A DNA stretch of 64,000 nt, taken from Ascarosepion bandense. Lineage: Eukaryota > Mollusca > Cephalopoda > Sepiida > Sepiidae. The notes beneath the pieces were generated by a model. That model had not been told where the DNA came from and ran no database searches. It was given only the letters and a program-made list of their open reading frames with translations. The DNA is taken from contig JBBBDQ010001187.1 of NCBI GenBank assembly GCA_037127315.1, positions 716,001 through 780,000 on the forward strand, in the 5' to 3' direction. The number at the start of each line of letters is the position of its first letter. Position 1 is the first letter of the stretch. This document shows, one piece after another, positions 58,592 through 64,000 of the stretch. The position numbers and the translations under genes are program-made.

Positions 58592-58965
58592 TGCATTAAT
58601 TGTACATTGCGACAGGGAAATTTCTATGTTTCGAGATAAATTCTCTTCATCAAGCAATGTTTACATTTAAACACAAAAAACCTTCAGTTTGCTGTTTATG
58701 TGTGTGGGAAGATATAAAATTAATTAATCAGAGGGAAGACCTATTTTGGAATTTGACCGCAAAGAATACATACTATTTTTTCTCTTTTCCCCTCTTTTTT
58801 CCCTTTTCTGCCTTTCCTCATTTTTTCTTTTCGGTCAAGATGTCAACCTGTTTTTGACCTAATTTTATCTTTTTCATTATTCACTTATATTTTTTTTTTT
58901 CTTCTCACTTAGTTTTATTGTCTTTGATGTGATGTGCCATTTTAGTACCGAGACTGTCCTTTTCG

Positions 58966-59020
58966 CTTTCTTATCATTTTGGTCTCCTCTCCTAAAGAGG
59001 AGATCAAAATGATAAGAAAG
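58966..59020. repeat. Inverted repeat, 24-bp arms, 7-base loop, at a SINE-A 5' end
   Basis: The left arm (58966-58989) and right arm (58997-59020) match except for one base (G versus A in ...TTTTG(G/A)TCTCC). The loop is TCCTAAA. The right arm ends just where SINE-A begins. Confidence 0.9.
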
Positions 59021-59326
59021 GATGTGCGTTGTGGTCCAGTGGATATCGACTCGGAACGAGAATCCGGGGAGCCGAGTTCGAATTTCAGTTGAATCCACTG
59101 TATTCACTTACGCGCAAATACCTTTGGGAAAGGTATTAATCCATCTCTTCCTTCCAGTTATGGGTTAAATAGCAGGACAGATTGGGTTCTATAGCCTTGG
59201 CGGCAACCAGTCTACCGCAGAAAGCAATGGCAACCTACTGTGGGATAATCTTCTGCCCAGTCAGTCATGTCTCTTTCGAGACATGATCGCCCAAGCGTGT
59301 ATCGCGTATGGCACTTAACTGACTGA
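59019..59326 (+). mobile_element. SINE-A, full-length
   Basis: The head AGGATGTGCGTTGTGGTCCAG, box B GAGTTCGAATTTC and tail CTTAACTGACTGA are all present, and the stem-loop is perfect. The direct repeat CTCCTAAAGA flanks it (58989-58998 and 59327-59336), but 22 bases of inverted flank separate the left copy of that repeat from the SINE head. Confidence 0.9.
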
Positions 59327-59336
59327 CTCCTAAAGA

Positions 59337-59574
59337 ACATGTGAGGGGTGAAGAAAGAGAACTTAATCTTCTTACCATGGCTTTTCTAGTTCCAATTTTT
59401 TCAAAATATTTGATTCATAAGTAACATTTTTATTTTCCTAATTTATTCCTGCCATCCTTATCCTATTTTTCTAATATCTATTTAGTTATTGTAAAGATTC
59501 TGTGTAAATTTTTTTATATAAACAATTCTATGTACTCATTTCATATATTTTGATATATCGTCAGTTATTATTTT

Positions 59575-59579
<5 letters not shown>
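59337..59579. other. Unassigned AT-rich DNA
   Basis: No feature was recognised. Confidence 0.4.
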
Positions 59580-59626
<47 letters not shown>

Positions 59627-59991
59627 TATCGGTCATAATTATTACACCACCCTAGTTTTTTTTAAATAAATAATGTATTTCATACTATTTTTAAGTGGAT
59701 AATTCTAAATGAATTGTTTTTTGTTATTAATTTAAAAACTTTTACAAAGCAAATAAACCAAAGATGAACTCGTCCGAATCTCCCTAAATATTCTTCATTC
59801 TTTCACTGGTGAAACTACAATATAGGTAATTATTAAATATTTATAAATTCATTTGATGCACATGTTGTTTTGCAGTATTAACAAAAGATCCATTATAATT
59901 TCATTTACAACTATACACTTGGCAATAAATACTAAAAAATAAATTACATAAATCTTTAAAAGCACTGGTGTGACCTAATAATTATAGCCGG

Positions 59992-59995
<4 letters not shown>
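59580..59995. mobile_element. (TA)n followed by a second Tc1-like MITE
   Basis: A TA tract (59580-59623) borders CTATCGGTCATAATTATTAC. The right end reads TGTGACCTAATAATTATAGC. It matches 54367-54752 along its length and is followed by another TA tract, so TA-target insertion into a TA microsatellite is likely. Confidence 0.8.
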
Positions 59996-60056
<61 letters not shown>

Positions 60057-60717
60057 CTAGTAAAACACAGAAAAACAACAATCATAGCCTCAAGGAACAT
60101 CGGCAATTAACAATCTATTAAAATGAAATTAAAAAAAAGAATTCCCTAAAGCCAAAATTAAGATTAAACATGCAAACTTACATTGATTGTAAAAACTCTG
60201 CTTAAATAAAAATAAATAAAAAATATCCACGTCAACTATTATCGGTTCTTCTCAGAAATCCATTAAGATGTAGTCTAACCAACTGATAATTAGAATTTAC
60301 AACGCTCCAGAATCAAAGACTCACATTAATCACTTTAGAAACACCCCAAATAAACTCCAAAGGTCATAGACTGATTCCCCTATCTCGCTAACACCCACCA
60401 AAACACGCGCCACAAAAAATTCCAACTGTCAACGAAATATCACAATATCAATAAACCCCAGCCAACACCCCTAACAAAACTAAATAAATATAAAGGAAAA
60501 GGATTTCCAGTACTTTCCACATCGCCTGAAGAGGCATTGGACACCCAATGCCGAAACGAACGTGGCTTCGTCACGATTATATATAGAAAATTATGTACAT
60601 GTTCTAAAGTATAATTTATAATAAATATTCACAGCTCTATATAGTTATTTATATAGAGCACTGTTTGAAATTAATGTTTCGGACTTTGAAAGAATTCTTC
60701 ATTCTGTATTCACTCGG

Positions 60718-60798
<81 letters not shown>
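59996..60798. other. (TA)n, unassigned DNA, a CGAAACG block and (TA)n
   Basis: A TA tract runs to about 60050. Near 60525-60565 'GCCTGAAGAGGCATTGGACACCC' and 'TGCCGAAACGAACGTGG' resemble the 3' domain of the SINE families. 60605-60720 is the repeat also found at 46870-46985. TA tracts then fill 60722-60797. Confidence 0.6.
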
Positions 60799-62069
60799 CA
60801 GGGTGTAAACGATAAATTGGCAGTAATTTCAATCCGCAATTTAGGTTTTTAAAGCGGCATTATCAGTCTGAAATGTTAGTTTCTGTACTCTTTAGAGTCT
60901 GAAGTCCAGATTAGCCACCTAAAAATACTAACAAAATGAGTGCCAGTGTAGAATTTAACCATAGAATGGTTATTGCTGAATTGTTCCGCGCCGGGCATAA
61001 GACATCTGACATTATCAGAGACACTGGCTATGCTCCTAGGACTGTTTATCGTATTGTAGCAAACTTAAGGGAAGGTAAAGACATGCAAAGGAAGGTTCAT
61101 AGCCCGAGAAGTGATAAAATCCCCACCAAAAGTTTTGAAATGATCCATTGCAGCAAATCCATCACAGTCAATGGTTGACCAGGCGAAAAAGGGAATGTAG
61201 CCAAAATGACCATTTCTAATGCAGTACGGAAAGATCTTGGGATGAAGTCATATTGCAGACAATGTCGTAACATTCTTACTGCGAAATCTAAGACCATTCG
61301 TAAAGAGAGAAGCCACTTGCTACTCAATCACCCGAAACACCATGGTGGTACCGTTCGCATTTTTGTGGAGAGAAAAAGTTCGTGGTAGACGAAGTCGCCA
61401 ACTGCAGAAACTCAAGAGTTATCGCCATTGACCCTTCTTGTGTTCCTCCAGTCATGCAGAGTAAACACCCTGTCTCTGTCATGGTGTTTGGAGCTATTGC
61501 CAGCGATGGGAAAGTCATGCCCCGTCACTTCATTGAAGTTGGCCTGAAGATCAATATGGCGGAATATCTGAAGATTCTGGAAGAAGTTCTCTTATCCTGG
61601 ATTAAGAAGAACGATGATCCCAACAAAGTGATATTCATCCTGGACTCTGCACCTGCTCATGGGTCAAAAACAGTGCAGACCTTCTTGAAGAGAGAGTTGC
61701 CGTTTTTTGTGCCCTCAAATATCTGGCCCTCTAGTTCGCCAGATTTGAACCCCTGCGACTATTGGTTATGGGGCGATGTTGAGAAAGTCTCTAATGCTCG
61801 CCCCCATAACAGTGTGGCCTCACTGAAGACCTCCGTAAGGCGAGCATTCCGCGATATCAAGAAAGAGTTAGCTGTCAAGGCCTGTCGTGCTTTTAGGGCT
61901 CGCATTCAGCAAGTTGTGGACGCAGAAGGTGGACGCATAGAATAAAATGTTTGTATTTAATAAAACAGTTAAATAAACATACGCAAATCTTAAATGTCTT
62001 TAAATGTCCCTTCTTTATCAAGGTTTAAAGTCTGAGATCTCAAACTGCCAATTTATCGTTTACACCCTG
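60799..62069 (+). mobile_element. maT-type mariner transposon, 1,271 bp, complete ends
   Basis: 26-base terminal inverted repeats start CAGGGTGTAAACGATAAATT on the left (60799) and are exact in reverse at the right end (to 62069). TA flanks both sides (60797-60798 and 62070-62071). The left TA belongs to a (TA)n tract. Size, TA target and a single transposase reading place it in Tc1/mariner; the acidic-residue spacing is DD37D, typical of maT. Confidence 0.93.
60936..61945 (+). pseudogene. maT-type transposase, broken
   Basis: This is the only coding unit of the transposon and would have cut and joined its ends as a DDD-type enzyme. Residues 1-80 hold an HTH ('IAELFRAGHKTSDIIRDTGY', 'RTVYRIVANL'). 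A TGA at 61176-61178 breaks the frame. The same frame continues with 'ISNAVRKDLGMKSY' and 'HHGG', then shifts by one base near 61365. The rest, 'KKFVVDEVANCRN' to the TAA at 61943-61945, is intact. The second and third catalytic aspartates are at 61643-61645 (in FILDSAPAH) and 61757-61759 (in NPCDYW), 37 residues apart. The first, expected in the usual SDEK motif, is glycine (CGEK, 61364-61375). Confidence 0.9.
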
Positions 62070-62140
62070 TATACATGCCTACATACATATATATTTCCCC
62101 ATGCATGTGTGTGTGTTTGTGTCACTAGTTAAGATAAAAA

Positions 62141-62216
62141 AAACATATAGTAACAAAAGTAACATATAGTAACATATAGTAACAAAAGTAACATATAGTA
62201 ACATATAGTAACAAAA
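62141..62216. repeat. Short tandem repeat of AACATATAGT units
   Basis: AACATATAGT alternates with AACAAAAGT in a small array of about 75 bases, just downstream of the maT element. Confidence 0.85.
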
Positions 62217-62434
62217 CCTTCATAATATTTTAACTATATGGTATTTCTGTAATACAATTTATAAATATCTCATAATCTGGAGTTTAGAAGATCCGCCAAC
62301 ATGTAAATATCCCCAAGCAATGAAAAATAATTAAATAAATTATGAAGATAAACATCATCGTGTATCAGAACGATATCTTGTTTGGTAGCATAGCGTTTTA
62401 TCAATTAGAGAAAGAGGAAAGAGGAGCGCTTGTA
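62217..62434. other. Unassigned DNA
   Basis: No feature was recognised. Confidence 0.4.
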
Positions 62435-63066
62435 AAAGAATGTTCTTCAAAATGTTTCGCGTGGATCTTTGCCTCGTAGTAATCAACAGAAGATGGAAAG
62501 TGCGACACGGAGATCCGAAGGCGAGTTGGCATGGCAAAGGACGCGTTCCAGAAGATGAACAAAATACTAACACACAGGAAAATCTCAATAGAAACGAAGA
62601 AACGAGTGCTAGACTGCTACGTGATATCAGTTCTTCAGTACGGCAGTGAATGCTGGACAATATAATCGAAAATGAGGACAAAACTGGAAGCGGCCGAAAT
62701 GTGGTTCTACAGAAGGATGCTACGGATATTATGGACTGAGCATACAAGCAACGACGAGGTGTGAGAAAGAATGGCAACAAAAAGGAAACTGATGCTGAGC
62801 ATCAGGAAGAGACAACTGAAGTTCCTGGGACATGCAATGAGGAAAGAGAGCCTGGAGAACCTGATACTGACTGGTCAGATAGAAGGAAGGAGAGACAGAG
62901 GAAGGCAGCGGATTATATATTTGGAGGGTCTGATCAGGTGGATGACGGAACGGGGGTTTCCAGGAGCAACAGGAGCAAACATACTAAGAGCCACAAGGGA
63001 TAGGGAGACTTGGAGATCCATGATCGCCTACGTCCTGAAGAGACAGGGCACATAGAAGAAGAAGAA
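62435..63066 (+). pseudogene. LINE-A 3' end with AAG tail
   Basis: Pieces in different frames read 'GRWKVRHGDPKAS'-type shifted sequence, then 'LDCYVISVLQYGSECWTI', 'MWFYRRMLRILWTEHTSNDEV', and 'MLSIRKRQLKFLGHAMRKESLENLILTGQIEGRRDRGRQRIIYLEGLIRWMTERGFPGATGANILRATRDRETWRSMIAYVLKRQGT' (62795-63055). The last frame shows the whole LINE-A C-terminus intact. It ends GGGCACATAGAAGAAGAAGA. Confidence 0.88.
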
Positions 63067-64000
63067 TCACGCAGGCCGGAGAATGTCAGAAAAACTCTAT
63101 CGCTTTCCTTTTCGTTCTCTCTGTATCTTACTGCGAATAGTCTTTAAAATTGTTCTACTCTGAAAAAGAAAAACGATCAATTCCGACTATATGAGTCGTG
63201 AAATTTAGTCGTGAACACGAGAAAAAACTACTCTCCCAGTAATTATTTAATTCGATTTTCAGCGAGACGGCGTGATATCAACTTTGATATATTGGTCACA
63301 GAAAAGTTGTGGAAACTAACTTGACAACGCAACCAATTCGATATATAGCCGAACAACGGCAACCGTTGCCATGTATCCCTTTTAGTTAATACGGCAAACA
63401 CCAGTATTAAAGATTTCACTGATAAAATCACAGAACTAGAGCCACATACAGACCGAAACCTAATATATTGTCACAAAATCACACGAGTTGATTTTTCTTC
63501 TACAAGATTGTAAAATGTGACGAGTGCGTTCGGCACGTTTGATACTGCATGTCATTATTTAGCTGTCCCTCCCAGTAAGGGCAACATATGACACATGGTC
63601 AGTTTAAAACTGGGCTTTCCGGACTATATGGCCCGGCCAAAAAATGTCTGTCTATTATTCCCCAGTCGTGCTTCTACCCTTCGGTGGAACCACGACTGGG
63701 TTATTGCTCTCTGCTCTGAAGCAGAGAGCGCCCTCTACCCGAAGACAGAGTGCTGACAGTGTCATCGAGCCGTGTAGTGACGACAGTGTCAGTAAAATGC
63801 AAATGGCCGCGTTCACTGGTCCGTATTATATAATATGCAAAGGCAGGTAATTCTGTCTCAGCTTGGTTCGCAGGGGCAGACAACTCTGTACACATCTACA
63901 CAAAGGTCTGGACGGAATGTACACTCCTGATCAAAAATTTAAGACCACTTAAAAATCTTTAAAAAAAAAAAAATTATGGATAGATAAATTTTAAAATTAC
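63067..64000. other. Mostly unassigned DNA with a family G scrap
   Basis: 63575-63620 ('TCCCAGTAAGGGCAACATATGACACATGGTCAG') resembles family G. Near 63660-63700 'CCCAGTCGTG' and 'CCACGACTGGG' pair as a short hairpin around a CTTCTACCCTTCGGTGGAA loop. The window ends with an A-run at 63961. Confidence 0.4.

Overview
The window is AT-rich animal nuclear DNA and contains no host protein-coding gene that I can support. It is a dense layer of old transposable elements, microsatellites and fold-back repeats. The best fit is a cephalopod mollusc, probably an octopus. This rests on one very abundant tRNA-derived SINE (SINE-A here, about 18 copies or fragments) whose sequence resembles octopus repeats I know, on the many (TA)n/(TG)n/(ATCT)n tracts, and on the mix of RTE-like, jockey/CR1-like and mariner debris. 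It is a recognition call, not a database result. Family names (SINE-A to SINE-D, LINE-A to LINE-C, F1, F2, E, G) are working labels, and most repeat edges are accurate only to about 10-20 bases.

Layout. 0-3.9 kb: a giant inverted pair of CTTT/GAAA-rich arms around SINE-A fragments, then a LINE-B copy interrupted by a full SINE-A and by a solo LTR with a 5-bp target duplication. 4-13 kb: microsatellite-associated fold-back elements, a non-autonomous DNA transposon, a LINE-A 3' end with an AAG tail, and a 540-bp hairpin element. 14-20 kb: two DNA-transposon MITEs, LINE-A remnants including one with a clean internal deletion, and a perfect 36-bp palindrome. 21-25 kb: a cluster of a second tRNA-derived family (SINE-B), one copy split by SINE-A. 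26-28 kb: a 62-bp satellite of about 32 units. 29-38 kb: LINE-A/B/C remnants, SINE-A copies and a head-to-head broken mariner. 38-45 kb: family G tandem repeats, an unclassified 134-codon ORF and a large fold-back around compound microsatellites. 46-53 kb: LINE-B, F2 and a 200-bp tandem repeat. 52.8-60 kb: an internally deleted mariner with its terminal repeats, a SINE-in-LINE nest, two Tc1-like MITEs and a SINE-A with an inverted duplication of its flank. 60.8-62.1 kb: a complete-ended maT-type mariner whose transposase is broken. 62.4-63.1 kb: another LINE-A end.

No element here looks able to move by itself. SINE-A, -B, -C and -D carry tRNA-like promoter boxes and would have depended on LINE enzymes in trans; the MITEs would have depended on transposases of full-length relatives elsewhere. 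Nested insertions give a partial order: LINE-B is older than the SINE-A and solo LTR inside it, and SINE-B is older than the SINE-A inside it. I found no rRNA, functional tRNA, CRISPR or prokaryotic feature. Long stretches without a recognised feature are listed as such.
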